From an uncultured Shimia sp. (GTDB lineage Bacteria > Pseudomonadota > Alphaproteobacteria > Rhodobacterales > Rhodobacteraceae), in the NCBI GenBank assembly GCA_937897325.1, contig CALCOY010000025.1, positions 114,990 through 178,989 on the forward strand: a stretch of 64,000 nt of DNA, given 5' to 3'. Below the pieces are notes generated by a model. It worked only from the letters and a program-made list of their open reading frames with translations, searched no databases and was not told where the DNA came from. The position numbers and the translations under genes are program-made. This document shows positions 48,973 to 57,876 of this stretch, in pieces (within the stretch, counting starts at the first letter, position 1; each line of letters opens with the position of its first letter).

Positions 48973-49098
48973 TGCCTGACGCACCCAATGATCACCTGGC
49001 ACAGAGCCAGACGCGGCGCGCTCCACCTCTTCGGCCATGTTCACAACCAGTGGATGGGCTCAAGGAACGCATTCAACGTCGGGACCAATGTATGTGGC
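48973..49098 (+). pseudogene. Remnant of a metallophosphoesterase gene
   Basis: About 42 codons resemble the C-terminal core of calcineurin-like phosphoesterases: LTHPMITWHRARRGALHLFG, then the metal-binding HVHNQWMGSR and NVGTNVCGY. In intact relatives the first motif is HYP and the last is NVGVDxW. No N-terminal half (the DxH and GNHD motifs) is present upstream, and the frame ends soon after, so this is a fragment. A possible further trace, LSVDVWRPF near 49202, lies in another frame. Confidence 0.6.
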
Positions 49099-49768
49099 TA
49101 TCTTTTGATGATCGACCATTGGTTGTTTGCACATTGGTTATGGGCACCCGAAGGTACGTGTTATCGTCCCAGCTGAGGAAGCTCAATATCACTTTGGATT
49201 AAGTGTCGATGTATGGCGGCCCTTCCAGGCGCAAAGGATTGAACGCCTCGCGACCAGTCCGTCAGGTGAACAGGCCACCGCCATAGACATCGTCGTTTTA
49301 CTTTTCGCCCCTGAATGCGCCTCGTCATCTCCGCTGCTGATTGTTTAGGAGCTTCCGCTTTCTGCTAAAGCCAAGCCCAAAAACCGACTCATGCATGTCC
49401 ATTCGACAAATGCTCAAAGCCGCGATTGCGACACGCCGTCCGATGATGCGTTTCGTTGGCGGACGATTTCCTTTGAAGGCGTTTTGATCAAGTGCATGCC
49501 TGCGCGATAGGCATCGGACAACGGGCGCCCGGACATCCAGGCCAGCTTAAGACTGCGCTAAGGTACACCGTTCCACTCAGTCGCTGCAGCGGCGAGAATT
49601 CGTTTCATCCAGAACATTTATGCGGCTAGTCTCCCAAAGGGCATTTTGCGGAGTTTGAATGTCGCGTATCATCTGGAAACACTGCCGCGAGAAGGGCATC
49701 CTTCTGCGCGAAAAGGGAGATGAACTGCTATCCACGCGCCTATCCCAAACGCTATCGGTCGTTGCGCG
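49099..49768. other. No convincing gene
   Basis: About 670 bases without a long consistent frame or recognisable motif on either strand. The short frames present have arbitrary composition. The last 40 bases should contain the ribosome site of the racemase-family gene, but no clear SD is seen before its GTG. Confidence 0.5.
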
Positions 49769-50500
49769 GTGACCCGCGCCCCCTATGAAATCGAAGTAGA
49801 TGATCGGCCGCGGCTCGGCCTCATTGTCCTGCAAGCGGATGAAACGATCGAGGATGAGTTCCGCTACCTGCTCGATCCCGCCAAAGTGCGCCTGCACATC
49901 AGCCGCGTGCCGTCGGGGGCAGAACTGACACTCAGTGCAATAAAAGCCATGGAAACCGCTTTGCCGGCTGCAGCCGCGCTCCTTCCACAAGGCGCGATCT
50001 TCGATGCAGTTGGATATGCCTGCACTTCAGGAACGAGCCTGATCGGGGCGAGCAAGGTGCAGCAACTGGTGCGCTCCGGCTGCAGTTGCAAAAGGGTGAC
50101 GAACCCGTTGGAAGCTGCTTTTTCGGCGCTGAAGTCACGCAATGCCTCCCGCTTGGGGATCGTATCGCCCTATACGGACGATATTTCGCAAAATATGCGC
50201 CTTGACTTCACAAAAGCGGGCTTCGACGTCGCAAGAACCCGCTCTTTCGGGGAAGACTCGGAAGCTAAGGTTGCAAGTATTTCACCCCGCTCCATTGTGG
50301 ACACGGTTCTTAGCTTGACGGAAGGCGACGATCTGGATGCTGTTTTCCTGTCCTGTACCAACCTTCGAACACTCGAAGCCATCGATACGTTGAAACGCGA
50401 GATCGACGTGCCCGTCCTGAGTTCGAACCTTTCACTGGCATGGTATATGGCAAACTCTGTGCAAGTTGAACTCGTCAGATATACCGTGTCCGAGCTTTAG
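49769..50500 (+). CDS. Maleate isomerase / Asp-Glu racemase family protein
   Basis: A 243-residue cofactor-independent enzyme of the Asp/Glu racemase superfamily, closest in pattern to maleate cis-trans isomerases. The paired catalytic cysteines are Cys85 in GYACTSGTS and Cys196 in LSCTNLRT. The N-terminal VDDRPRLGLIVLQADETIEDEF matches the subgroup. The only start after an in-frame TGA (49721) is GTG 49769. It sits isolated inside the decay zone without pathway neighbours, so its substrate is uncertain. Confidence 0.85.
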   Translation: MTRAPYEIEVDDRPRLGLIVLQADETIEDEFRYLLDPAKVRLHISRVPSGAELTLSAIKAMETALPAAAALLPQGAIFDAVGYACTSGTSLIGASKVQQLVRSGCSCKRVTNPLEAAFSALKSRNASRLGIVSPYTDDISQNMRLDFTKAGFDVARTRSFGEDSEAKVASISPRSIVDTVLSLTEGDDLDAVFLSCTNLRTLEAIDTLKREIDVPVLSSNLSLAWYMANSVQVELVRYTVSEL

Positions 50501-50803
50501 ATGCGTTGAAAATCCACCTAAATCTGCAGTTTAATGACCAGAAAAGTCGCCTAGGCGCCTCCCATAACCGCAGTTTTGCGCTGAAAACGCGAAGATTACG
50601 ACCTTTCCAAGGTCGGGACGGAGAGTCCTGACCATACGTAACATCGCGGACTGTTCCAAAGCTTTGAGCTGACAAATCGAAGCGGAAGACTTGATCCCGA
50701 AGCGGACGGCGATCCGTCTTAAGTAAGTGCAACCGATGCAATAAATTTGCAATCGATCCAACAACTTCTTAATCAAAAGCAGCGAATTCGAGGAGGTTTA
50801 GCA
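50501..50803. other. No gene seen
   Basis: About 300 bases without plausible coding sequence. The last bases contain the AGGAGG ribosome site of the small membrane protein. I see no promoter or repeat that I can support. Confidence 0.4.
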
Positions 50804-50995
50804 GTGAAACAATTGATACGTTCAGTTGTCGGCCTCTTAATGCCCATAGTCTTGATAGCCTCTGGCGGTGCGATGACCGGCTGGGGGCTCGACAAGGATT
50901 GGAGTTACGTCGCTTGGGCTGGTCTTGGTCTGATTGTGGCTGGGATCATATGGGGGCTCATAGTCTGGCTTTTGGTGGACTTAAATACGTGGTGA
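50804..50995 (+). CDS. Two-helix small membrane protein (63 residues)
   Basis: A short frame from GTG 50804 with a perfect AGGAGG seven bases upstream, the strongest ribosome site in this part of the window. Residues about 8-27 and 34-57 are hydrophobic, linked by the short polar turn GLDKDWSY, giving a hairpin in the inner membrane. The N-terminus is basic (MKQLIRS), placing it inside. No family is recognised. The frame reaches back to 50747, but that part has no ribosome site. Confidence 0.7.
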   Translation: MKQLIRSVVGLLMPIVLIASGGAMTGWGLDKDWSYVAWAGLGLIVAGIIWGLIVWLLVDLNTW

Positions 50996-51695
50996 TCTCA
51001 CGCTGCGCCAATTGGAGCTCAGATCGTCAGCGCTTCGTTCAACACTACGGCCTCAACAAATGATCGCACTATGGTGGACGGAGTTAACATGAGACTGCTT
51101 CAGCAGGCTGCTGGTAGTGACCATGAAATCTGGCACAATGAGGAGTGCAACATTGGTTCTAGACCAATAACGCAAAGGGCAGACCTCTCGATATTTTGCG
51201 GCTTTGTCGACCCTCATCATTATCGGTCTGAAAGCCAGTTCAACTGGCCACAGCTTTGTGACAATTTCATCAGCCCTGTGTCGCGGCAGTCAGCAGGAAT
51301 GGAACAAGGCCGCCGCAATTGCCCGGATCCCCCAAACCAGTGGGGAGATCTGTCAAGAAAGTCACGACATTCATGGGATCGGTGATAGGTGGCACACAAT
51401 CAGACGGATAGGTCTCTGCAAGATCCAGAACGAGCTGCGCGTCAACTTCGCTGCGATCAACGACTTCAAAGGCCACATCGTCTTAATGGCGCTCGACTCT
51501 TCATACTAGGCAGCAGACAGCGAAAGAACCGTAGTTAAATACAGCAAGCGCCGCTGCAAACGCCGAAATTGCATCGGGATAATGTTCGGCAGGCCGAAGG
51601 ATTGGCGGCACGTAGCGACCCTATAAGATAGGTGCCCGGAGGCCTTCCTCTCCGCCATCGCCGCAGGTGTCATCTACTTGCTATGGGGCCTGATC
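50996..51695. other. Long spacer without supported gene
   Basis: About 700 bases. Forward frames at 51071-51385 and 51204-51509 and a reverse frame at 51270-51476 overlap one another and show no motif; the reverse one (VVDRSEVDAQLVLDLAETYPSD) looks the most protein-like but lacks a ribosome site. The right edge is a short hydrophobic frame that runs into the MocR gene. I see no repeats. Confidence 0.4.
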
Positions 51696-53117
51696 CTAAA
51701 CACCGATTTGTTCGGGCGGATTGTCAAGGAGGTTGCGCAAACGCAGCATGGCCGCTTCGAAAGTGTCTGCACTGATCCCGGCATTCACCGCAAAGCGCAC
51801 GGCGTGGGGCGAATTCGCCTCGCGGCAGGCGAACTCTTCGGCGGACCGTATCTGCACGCCTTGCCCCTCGGCCGCGCGGCAAAAGGACCCTGCACGCCAC
51901 CCCTCCGGCAGCATCAGCCACAGAAAGGGCACATCTTGGCGCCAGGACAGATCGTAAGAACCCAAAACATTAACGGCCCGCTTCACGTAGTCGTTGCTGA
52001 TCTCCTGCATCTTCGCGGTCAGGTCATGGATCTGAGGATGTCCGAGCAGGACGGCGCAAAGATCGCTGATCGGTGTGGCCAGTCCGAAAAAGCCATGCTC
52101 TGCAGCCCGCCGAAGCGTGCTGTCCTGCCCGTCCGGTGCAACCGCAAAGCCAATACGAAGCGCAGGCGTAATCAATTTCGAAATTGAGGATACATACCAG
52201 CTGCGGCCCGGCGCGAGCCGTCTATACGACGGCGCAAGCGTGCGACCAAGATGATAGCAGTCATCTTCAAGGATCTGAACGTCATGGCGCTGCACGATTC
52301 TTACGACCTCTTGCCGGCGGTCCTCCGGTGTGAAGCTGCAGGTCGGGTTTTGCACATCGGGCGAGGTGCAGAAAATCTGCGCATTTGGATTGGAAAGGAT
52401 TGCGACCTCAAGCGCATCGGGCAGCACTCCGTCCTTGTCCATCGCAACCGGGATCACATCGGCGCGCATCAACTCTGCGGCGCGCCGAAATCCGGGATAG
52501 GACAATTCCTCCACCAGAATGGCTGGGCGCGGCCCACGCAAAACCGCCTGGAAAACCAGCATGATCGCATTCTGCCCGCCATGGGCCAAGACGATGTTCT
52601 GCTGCTGTATTGGCCCGAGGGCCACCGACGACAGCCAGTTGAGCACGGCCTCGCGCGCGGGTTTTGCGCTGGACCGGCTTGGATAATGCATCAGACCTGA
52701 AGGCGGATCTTGCGCAATCTGCCCCAGCAGACCGCGGATCAATTCAGCCTGACCGACACAAGGGAGATGCGGAGAGAAGAGATTGACCTCATCACTCTGC
52801 GTGTCGGCAAGTCCACCGTGAGGCACCACATCCACTTCGATCGGCACCAATGCTGAGGATGGCTCTTCAGGATTTGCAACGAAAGTGCCCCGCCCTATTT
52901 CGGCTGTCAAAATGCGCTGATCGGTCAGGAGGCCATAGGCTCGTGCCACCGTTCCCGGGGTGATTTTCAGCGTCCAGGCCAGATCCCGCACAGGTGGGAG
53001 CTTGTCGCCCTGGGTGAGGTCACCCCGCTCAACAGCCCGACGAATGGCGTCCGCGACCCGCTTGTATTTGGGGCCTGGCCCTTCGGAAAGCGTTTCAATC
53101 GAAATTGTACCCGACAC
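51696..53117 (-). CDS. MocR-type (GntR/aminotransferase) transcriptional regulator
   Basis: A 473-residue regulator: an N-terminal GntR winged helix (about 15-85, with KLPPVRDLAWTLKITPGTVARAY) joined to a fold-type I aminotransferase domain. The PLP lysine is Lys314 in SSISKLITPAL, and NPTCSFTPEDR and EDDCYHLG are the cofactor-contact regions. Relatives (PdxR, GabR, TauR) control vitamin B6, GABA or taurine genes. The start is GTG 53117, with AGGG upstream. It is divergent from a DUF1127 gene with direct repeats in the shared promoter. Confidence 0.9.
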   Translation of the reverse strand: MSGTISIETLSEGPGPKYKRVADAIRRAVERGDLTQGDKLPPVRDLAWTLKITPGTVARAYGLLTDQRILTAEIGRGTFVANPEEPSSALVPIEVDVVPHGGLADTQSDEVNLFSPHLPCVGQAELIRGLLGQIAQDPPSGLMHYPSRSSAKPAREAVLNWLSSVALGPIQQQNIVLAHGGQNAIMLVFQAVLRGPRPAILVEELSYPGFRRAAELMRADVIPVAMDKDGVLPDALEVAILSNPNAQIFCTSPDVQNPTCSFTPEDRRQEVVRIVQRHDVQILEDDCYHLGRTLAPSYRRLAPGRSWYVSSISKLITPALRIGFAVAPDGQDSTLRRAAEHGFFGLATPISDLCAVLLGHPQIHDLTAKMQEISNDYVKRAVNVLGSYDLSWRQDVPFLWLMLPEGWRAGSFCRAAEGQGVQIRSAEEFACREANSPHAVRFAVNAGISADTFEAAMLRLRNLLDNPPEQIGV

Positions 53118-53136
53118 AATGTTTCCCTAGCAGATT

Positions 53137-53193
53137 TGTATCAATACGATTACCCTGATTGTGCTATTACTTTTAAATTGTGTCAATACAATT
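53137..53193. promoter_or_regulatory. Direct-repeat operator pair between MocR and DUF1127 genes
   Basis: TGTATCAATACGATT at 53137-53151 and TGTGTCAATACAATT at 53179-53193 match at 13 of 15 positions in the same orientation, 42 bases apart (about four DNA turns). They lie 20 bases before the regulator start and 13 before the DUF1127 start. MocR proteins typically bind direct repeats, so autoregulation and control of the DUF1127 gene are inferred. Confidence 0.75.
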
Positions 53194-53206
53194 CGAGGAG
53201 ATACCC

Positions 53207-53440
53207 ATGACACGCACACAGCCAACGCTTGCCGCCAATCTGGCTTATCTGAGCGCGGAGACCCGCGTACCAGCAGCCTCGGTCCTGGCCATCCGTGTGG
53301 CCGTGACACTGTCAAAATGGACCACACGCCGCCGCACGCGGTTGGCGCTTAGCCAGTTGAATGACCATCAACTGCGCGATGTGGGGCTCACACGCGACGA
53401 GGCTTCTTGCGAAGCGCGCCGGGTGTTCTGGCGGGCGTAA
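53207..53440 (+). CDS. DUF1127-domain small protein
   Basis: A 77-residue basic protein. The C-terminal half carries the DUF1127 pattern WTTRRRTRLALSQLNDHQLR followed by DVGLTRDEA; relatives with this motif are arginine-rich and some bind RNA or influence phosphate and stress responses. The N-terminal half is a predicted helix. ATG 53207 has AGGAG six bases upstream. It shares the promoter region with the divergent MocR regulator and is followed by a strong terminator, so it is a single-gene unit. Confidence 0.85.
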   Translation: MTRTQPTLAANLAYLSAETRVPAASVLAIRVAVTLSKWTTRRRTRLALSQLNDHQLRDVGLTRDEASCEARRVFWRA

Positions 53441-53472
53441 CATCCCCGTGACACCTGCCAGACCTCTTCCTC

Positions 53473-53500
53473 GCGGCCGGGTAACCCCGGCCGCCTTTTA
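53473..53500 (+). terminator. Intrinsic terminator after the DUF1127 gene
   Basis: GCGGCCGGG, loop TAA(C) and CCCGGCCGC form a nine-base perfect stem followed by CTTTTA. It lies 32 bases after the stop and abuts the convergent thioesterase gene. Confidence 0.85.
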
Positions 53501-53917
53501 TTTCTGTGGAATAGCGTATGTCAGCGTCGCACGCGCGACGGGCGCATTCTGCCCTTCGGAATAGAGCAGCACATCCGAAACCGAGAGGTGCTTGCCGAGC
53601 TTCAAAAGCGTGCATCTCGCGATCAGGTCAGCGCCCGCGCGCGGTTTGCGCATGAAGTCAATGCTGCAATTGGTCGTAACAGCCAGCGCCTTGGGCCCGA
53701 TCATAGCCAGCGTGACGAGATATGCGGAGACATCCGCCAAGGCAAACATCGCGGGTCCGGACACCGTGCCACCAGGCCGCAAATGCTTGTCATGCGCCAC
53801 CAGCCGAAGCTGGATCCACCCCTCTTCCACATTGTCGATGGCAAAGTCATCAGCGACCTGAAGAAACTCCTTGCTCAGGAATTTGGACAGATCGTCGACA
53901 TTCATTTGCAAAGGCAT
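53498..53917 (-). CDS. PaaI-type hotdog thioesterase
   Basis: A 139-residue acyl-CoA thioesterase-like protein. The hotdog signature HLRPGGTVSGPAMFALADVSAY (about 52-73) and the C-terminal beta strands SVSDVLLYSEG are typical of the PaaI/YdiI group. The catalytic Asp is probably within ADVSAYL. The frame reaches to 54112 across the divergent gene, but ATG 53917 with GGAG and six bases spacing is the proper start. It is divergent from an enoyl-CoA hydratase, suggesting a shared acyl-CoA role. Confidence 0.88.
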   Translation of the reverse strand: MPLQMNVDDLSKFLSKEFLQVADDFAIDNVEEGWIQLRLVAHDKHLRPGGTVSGPAMFALADVSAYLVTLAMIGPKALAVTTNCSIDFMRKPRAGADLIARCTLLKLGKHLSVSDVLLYSEGQNAPVARATLTYAIPQK

Positions 53918-53972
53918 CTTTTTCTCCTCTCCCCTCTTGGATACGCTGCCGGTCGGAATGAGGGAGAGCAAG

Positions 53973-54770
53973 ATGGCAATTCTGGAACGTAAGGTCACCC
54001 GGGGTGTGGCGCATCTGCAGCTCAACAGCCCCGAGAACCTCAACGCCTTGTCGGACCAGATGCTGGCTGCACTCAGCAAGACACTGGATGAGATCGCGGA
54101 AGACCCCGACATCCGCGTGGTCGTGATGTCTGGTGCGGGGAAAGCCTTTTGCGCAGGTCACGACCTCAAGCAAATGACCAAGGGCCGTCAGGCCGAGGAT
54201 GCAGGCAGGTCTTACTTCAAGGATCTGTTCGATCGCTGCACAAAGGTCATGAGCAGCATTCAGGCCATGCCGCAGCCCGTTATCGCACAGGTCCATGGGA
54301 TCGCAACAGCGGCGGGTTGTCAGTTGGTTGCCACCTGTGACATGGCCGTGGCTGCGGAGGACACCCGGTTTGGGGTCAACGGGGTCAACATCGGGCTTTT
54401 CTGTTCAACCCCTATGGTCGCTCTGACCCGTAACATCCCACGCAAGAACGCGTTCGAAATGCTCACCACGGGTGGTTTCATCGATGCAAAGCGCGCTGAG
54501 ACGCTTGGACTGATCAACCGCGCCGTCCCTGCCGATCAACTGGCAACAGCCGTAGACGCCCTTGCCCGCGAGATTGCGGCCAAGCTACCTGTCGCAGTCA
54601 AATTTGGAAAACAGGCCTTCTACCAGCAGCTCGACATGGCGATTCCCGATGCATACGCTTTCACGGGTGAGATCATGGTGCAAAACATGCTGCATGCCGA
54701 CACCGAAGAAGGAATCCAGGCATTCATCGAGAAGAGAACACCCAAATGGCGGCGCAATCGGGACGAGTAA
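53973..54770 (+). CDS. Enoyl-CoA hydratase/isomerase family protein
   Basis: A 265-residue crotonase-fold enzyme acting on acyl-CoA. MSGAGKAFCAGHDLKQMTKG carries one oxyanion-hole block and HGIATAAGCQLVATCDMAVA the second; the catalytic Glu positions of classical hydratases are not both evident, so isomerase or other chemistry is possible. ATG 53973 follows AGGGAGAGCAAG. The 55-base gap to the thioesterase holds both promoters. Confidence 0.9.
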   Translation: MAILERKVTRGVAHLQLNSPENLNALSDQMLAALSKTLDEIAEDPDIRVVVMSGAGKAFCAGHDLKQMTKGRQAEDAGRSYFKDLFDRCTKVMSSIQAMPQPVIAQVHGIATAAGCQLVATCDMAVAAEDTRFGVNGVNIGLFCSTPMVALTRNIPRKNAFEMLTTGGFIDAKRAETLGLINRAVPADQLATAVDALAREIAAKLPVAVKFGKQAFYQQLDMAIPDAYAFTGEIMVQNMLHADTEEGIQAFIEKRTPKWRRNRDE

Positions 54771-55020
54771 TGCAATGATATTAGACAGTTCCGCGATAGA
54801 GATCACTATGTTTCCAAAATGTAGCCAAATTTGTGGATTGAGGGCTGGCAATTCGGGCGAGAATGAGGCAAGAACAATACACACTCTCTTAGAATTCTGG
54901 GTCGCCGCGGGCGGAAAGTCCCTCCAAGTCAGTCTCTCGCTGACAGATTTTACCCGCAGCGGCGACCCCTGATTAGACACCCAACACATTGCTGATCTAG
55001 ATGCGCTGACATAAATACCG
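54771..55020. other. Intergenic region upstream of trmFO
   Basis: About 250 bases of lower GC with no gene or motif I can support. It must contain the trmFO promoter. Confidence 0.4.
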
Positions 55021-56379
55021 ATGATGCAGAATTCACTTCACATCGTTGGCGGTGGTATGGCTGGATCCGAAGCTGCGTGGCAGGCGGCGCAAATGGGCGT
55101 GACCGTCACCTTGCACGAGATGCGCCCGAACGTTGGCACCTTTGCACATCAAACCGGCCTTTTCGGAGAAATGGTCTGTTCGAATTCGTTCCGATCAGAT
55201 GACAACGAACAGAACGCTGTCGGCCTTTTGCACTGGGAAATGCGGCAAGCGAGCGGATTGATCATGTCGATGGCGGACAAACACCGTTTGCCGGCAGGTG
55301 GTGCTCTGGCTGTTGATCGCGATCCTTTCGCGCAATCCGTGACCAACGCTTTGCTGGAACATCCGAACATCAGCGTTGAATATGGCGAGATCGATCATTT
55401 GCCCGAAGATGGCACCTGGATCTTTGCAACTGGTCCACTCACATCCAAAACCCTTGGCGAGGCGATCCAGGCAGAGACCGGGGCGGATGCGCTCGCATTC
55501 TTTGATGCAATCGCCCCGATCGTCTATTTTGACTCGATCAACATGGCGCAAGCATGGATGCAGTCGCGCTACGACAAAGGTGAAACCGAGGAGGAGCGAA
55601 CAGCTTATCTGAACTGCCCGATGGACAAGGCACAGTATGAGGCTTTCATCGACGCTCTGCTCGCCGCCGACAAAACCGAATTCCACGAAGGTGAAACCGC
55701 CACATACTTTGACGGCTGCTTACCGATCGAGGTGATGGCAGAGCGCGGGCGTGAAACGCTTCGGCACGGGCCGATGAAGCCCGTCGGGCTGACCAATCCG
55801 CATAATCCAGAAACCAAACCCTATGCTGTAGTGCAGTTGCGCCGGGACAATAAGCTCGGCACGTTGTACAACATTGTCGGCTTCCAAACGAAGATGAGGT
55901 ATGGTGCCCAAACCAATGTTTTTAAAAAGATTCCTGGCCTCGAAAATGCTAGCTTTGCCCGTTTGGGCGGCATCCACCGCAACACATTTCTGAATGCGCC
56001 GACGCTTCTTGACGATCAGATGCGCCTCAGATCTCGCCCCAACATCCGTTTTGCAGGCCAAATCACCGGCGTCGAGGGGTACGTGGAAAGCGCGGCAATG
56101 GGGCTTCTGGCCGGGCGTCTTGCCGCAGTTGAGATGTTGGGGGGCAAACTGGGGCCTCCGCCTGAAACAACTGCAACAGGCGCGCTCATCACACATATCT
56201 CTGGCGGTGCCGAGGCAAAAACCTTTCAGCCGATGAACGTGAACTTCGGCCTCTTCCCTCCGGTCGAGGGTCTTAGGGGCGGGCGCCGCGGGCGCAAGGA
56301 CCGCTACAAGGCCTATACAGATCGCGCCAAGGCCGATTGGAACGATTGGCTGGGCCATTCGGCACTGGACGCAGCATGA
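55021..56379 (+). CDS. trmFO: Folate-dependent tRNA (uracil-5-)-methyltransferase TrmFO
   Basis: FAD enzyme that methylates uridine 54 in the tRNA T-loop using methylenetetrahydrofolate. The 452-residue chain starts with the dinucleotide fold [18 protein letters not shown] and has the family-specific [29 protein letters not shown] and [10 protein letters not shown]. In alphaproteobacteria this replaces the SAM-dependent TrmA. ATG 55021 is followed by a second ATG, and either may be used. A methyltransferase gene follows by 22 bases. Confidence 0.96.
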   Translation: MMQNSLHIVGGGMAGSEAAWQAAQMGVTVTLHEMRPNVGTFAHQTGLFGEMVCSNSFRSDDNEQNAVGLLHWEMRQASGLIMSMADKHRLPAGGALAVDRDPFAQSVTNALLEHPNISVEYGEIDHLPEDGTWIFATGPLTSKTLGEAIQAETGADALAFFDAIAPIVYFDSINMAQAWMQSRYDKGETEEERTAYLNCPMDKAQYEAFIDALLAADKTEFHEGETATYFDGCLPIEVMAERGRETLRHGPMKPVGLTNPHNPETKPYAVVQLRRDNKLGTLYNIVGFQTKMRYGAQTNVFKKIPGLENASFARLGGIHRNTFLNAPTLLDDQMRLRSRPNIRFAGQITGVEGYVESAAMGLLAGRLAAVEMLGGKLGPPPETTATGALITHISGGAEAKTFQPMNVNFGLFPPVEGLRGGRRGRKDRYKAYTDRAKADWNDWLGHSALDAA

Positions 56380-56401
56380 CCCGCCGCACTAACCTGCTGC
56401 T

Positions 56402-57013
56402 ATGGGGAAATTTCTGGACAAGGTTTATGATGCCCGCGATGGGGGAGAAACCAAAGCACTCTATGACGAGTGGGCGGCCAGCTACGACGCTGAAGTGACG
56501 GAAAACGGCTACGTGACACCGGACCGCTGCGCGCGTGCGCTGAAGGCGCAGGGCGCTGATCTGAAGGCACCGATACTAGACTTCGGATGTGGCACAGGGC
56601 TTTCAGGTCTGGCCTTACGGCTTGCCGGGTTTGAGCGGATCGACGGTGTTGATCTTTCGCGCGAAATGCTTGCTGAAGCAGAGGCCAAGTCGGTCTATCG
56701 CAATCTGAGCCTTATCACAGCCGGAGATAACCCGGTCGAAAAGTCAGGCACTTACAATGCAATCGCGGCAATTGGCGTGATTGGTGCGGGCGCAGCCCCG
56801 ATTTCGGTTTTTGACACCCTGATGAAAGCGCTTGGCCCAGGCGGAAAGCTTGTCTTTTCCTTCAACGATCATGCCTTGGCAGACAAGGCCAATGAAGGGC
56901 GCCTTGCCGAATGGATGGATTGCGGCGCCGCCCGTCTGCTACACCGCGAATACGGACCACATCTGACCAAGGCTGACCTGAATGCCAACGTCTATGTCGT
57001 TGAAAAGGCGTGA
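56402..57013 (+). CDS. Class I SAM-dependent methyltransferase (small)
   Basis: A 203-residue enzyme with the SAM-binding motif ILDFGCGTGLSGLALRLAGF at about 59-78, GVDLSREMLAEA as motif II, and GGKLVFSFND as the later strand. The first 45 residues, FLDKVYDARDGGETKALYDE, resemble the TPR-less methyltransferase-11 group. The acceptor is unknown; its position between trmFO and gluQ suggests tRNA or a small metabolite. Its TGA overlaps the gluQ GTG by four bases. Confidence 0.8.
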   Translation: MGKFLDKVYDARDGGETKALYDEWAASYDAEVTENGYVTPDRCARALKAQGADLKAPILDFGCGTGLSGLALRLAGFERIDGVDLSREMLAEAEAKSVYRNLSLITAGDNPVEKSGTYNAIAAIGVIGAGAAPISVFDTLMKALGPGGKLVFSFNDHALADKANEGRLAEWMDCGAARLLHREYGPHLTKADLNANVYVVEKA

Positions 57014-57876
57014 CGTTCCGGACCCGCTTTGCACCATCCCCAACGGGCCCCTTGCATCTGGGCCATGCGTTTTCGGCCATTGTGGCGCATGATATGGCAC
57101 AGAACCTAGGTGGCACGTTCCTTCTGCGCATGGATGACATCGACAGGGTCCGGTCAAAACCAGAGTTCGAAAAGCAGGCGATGGACGATCTGCACTGGCT
57201 GGGACTTCGCTGGCCTGAACCCGTGCGCAAGCAGTCGCGGTCAGCCCTGCATTTCAAGGCGCTGATCGATCAACTTTCTTACATGGGGCTGGTCTATCCC
57301 TGTTCTTGCAGCCGTGCGGATGTCGAACAGGCCTCAGACGCGCCGCAAGAGGGTGTGCCAACCCACGGACCGGACGGGCGCATATACCCCGGCACCTGTC
57401 GCAACCGGGATATGGGATCCTATGAAAACGGCGATGCAATCCGTCTGAACGTAGCCAAGGCTACAAAAGTCGGGAATTTGCCAAGCTTCACCGAGACCGG
57501 CCCACGATTTGAGGGTGTTCACAGGCTAAGTGCCGAAGATCTGCAGGCCACAATCGGGGATTTCGTCGTGTCGCGACGCGACACCGGTGCGGCCTACCAT
57601 CTTGCGGTTGTGGCGGATGACACCGATCAGAAGATCAACCATGTCGTGCGCGGCGAAGATCTGTTCGAGGCGACGCGGATCCACGTATTGCTCTGCCACC
57701 TGCTAGAGTTGCCGATCCCGGTTTATCATCACCACCGGCTGATCCGAGACCAAAATGGCAAGCGTCTGGCCAAGCGTGATGATGCCCGCGCACTCGCAAA
57801 ATATCGTTCAGACGGAGCAACACCGCAGGACATACGCAGAATGATCGGCCTGCCGGTCCAAAGCGCGGCGATTTAG
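57010..57876 (+). CDS. gluQ: Glutamyl-queuosine tRNA(Asp) synthetase
   Basis: Attaches glutamate to queuosine in tRNA(Asp); a truncated GluRS without an anticodon-binding domain, 288 residues. It has the HIGH-like APSPTGPLHLGHAF, the KMSKS-like GKRLAKRDD near 257-265, and zinc ligands CSCSR with Tyr-x3-Cys in IYPGTC. The start is GTG 57010, coupled to the methyltransferase by GTGA. Its end overlaps the convergent rnd by four bases. Confidence 0.94.
   Translation: MTFRTRFAPSPTGPLHLGHAFSAIVAHDMAQNLGGTFLLRMDDIDRVRSKPEFEKQAMDDLHWLGLRWPEPVRKQSRSALHFKALIDQLSYMGLVYPCSCSRADVEQASDAPQEGVPTHGPDGRIYPGTCRNRDMGSYENGDAIRLNVAKATKVGNLPSFTETGPRFEGVHRLSAEDLQATIGDFVVSRRDTGAAYHLAVVADDTDQKINHVVRGEDLFEATRIHVLLCHLLELPIPVYHHHRLIRDQNGKRLAKRDDARALAKYRSDGATPQDIRRMIGLPVQSAAI

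Noticed and set aside
51270..51476. Minus-strand frame VVDRSEVDAQLVLDLAETYPSD
   Set aside because: Protein-like but short, without ribosome site, family motif or conservation evidence; overlaps two forward frames.
51635..51760. Hydrophobic forward frame AFLSAIAAGVIYLLWGLIL
   Set aside because: Starts just after a stop without a start codon and runs into the 3' end of the MocR gene; probably chance.
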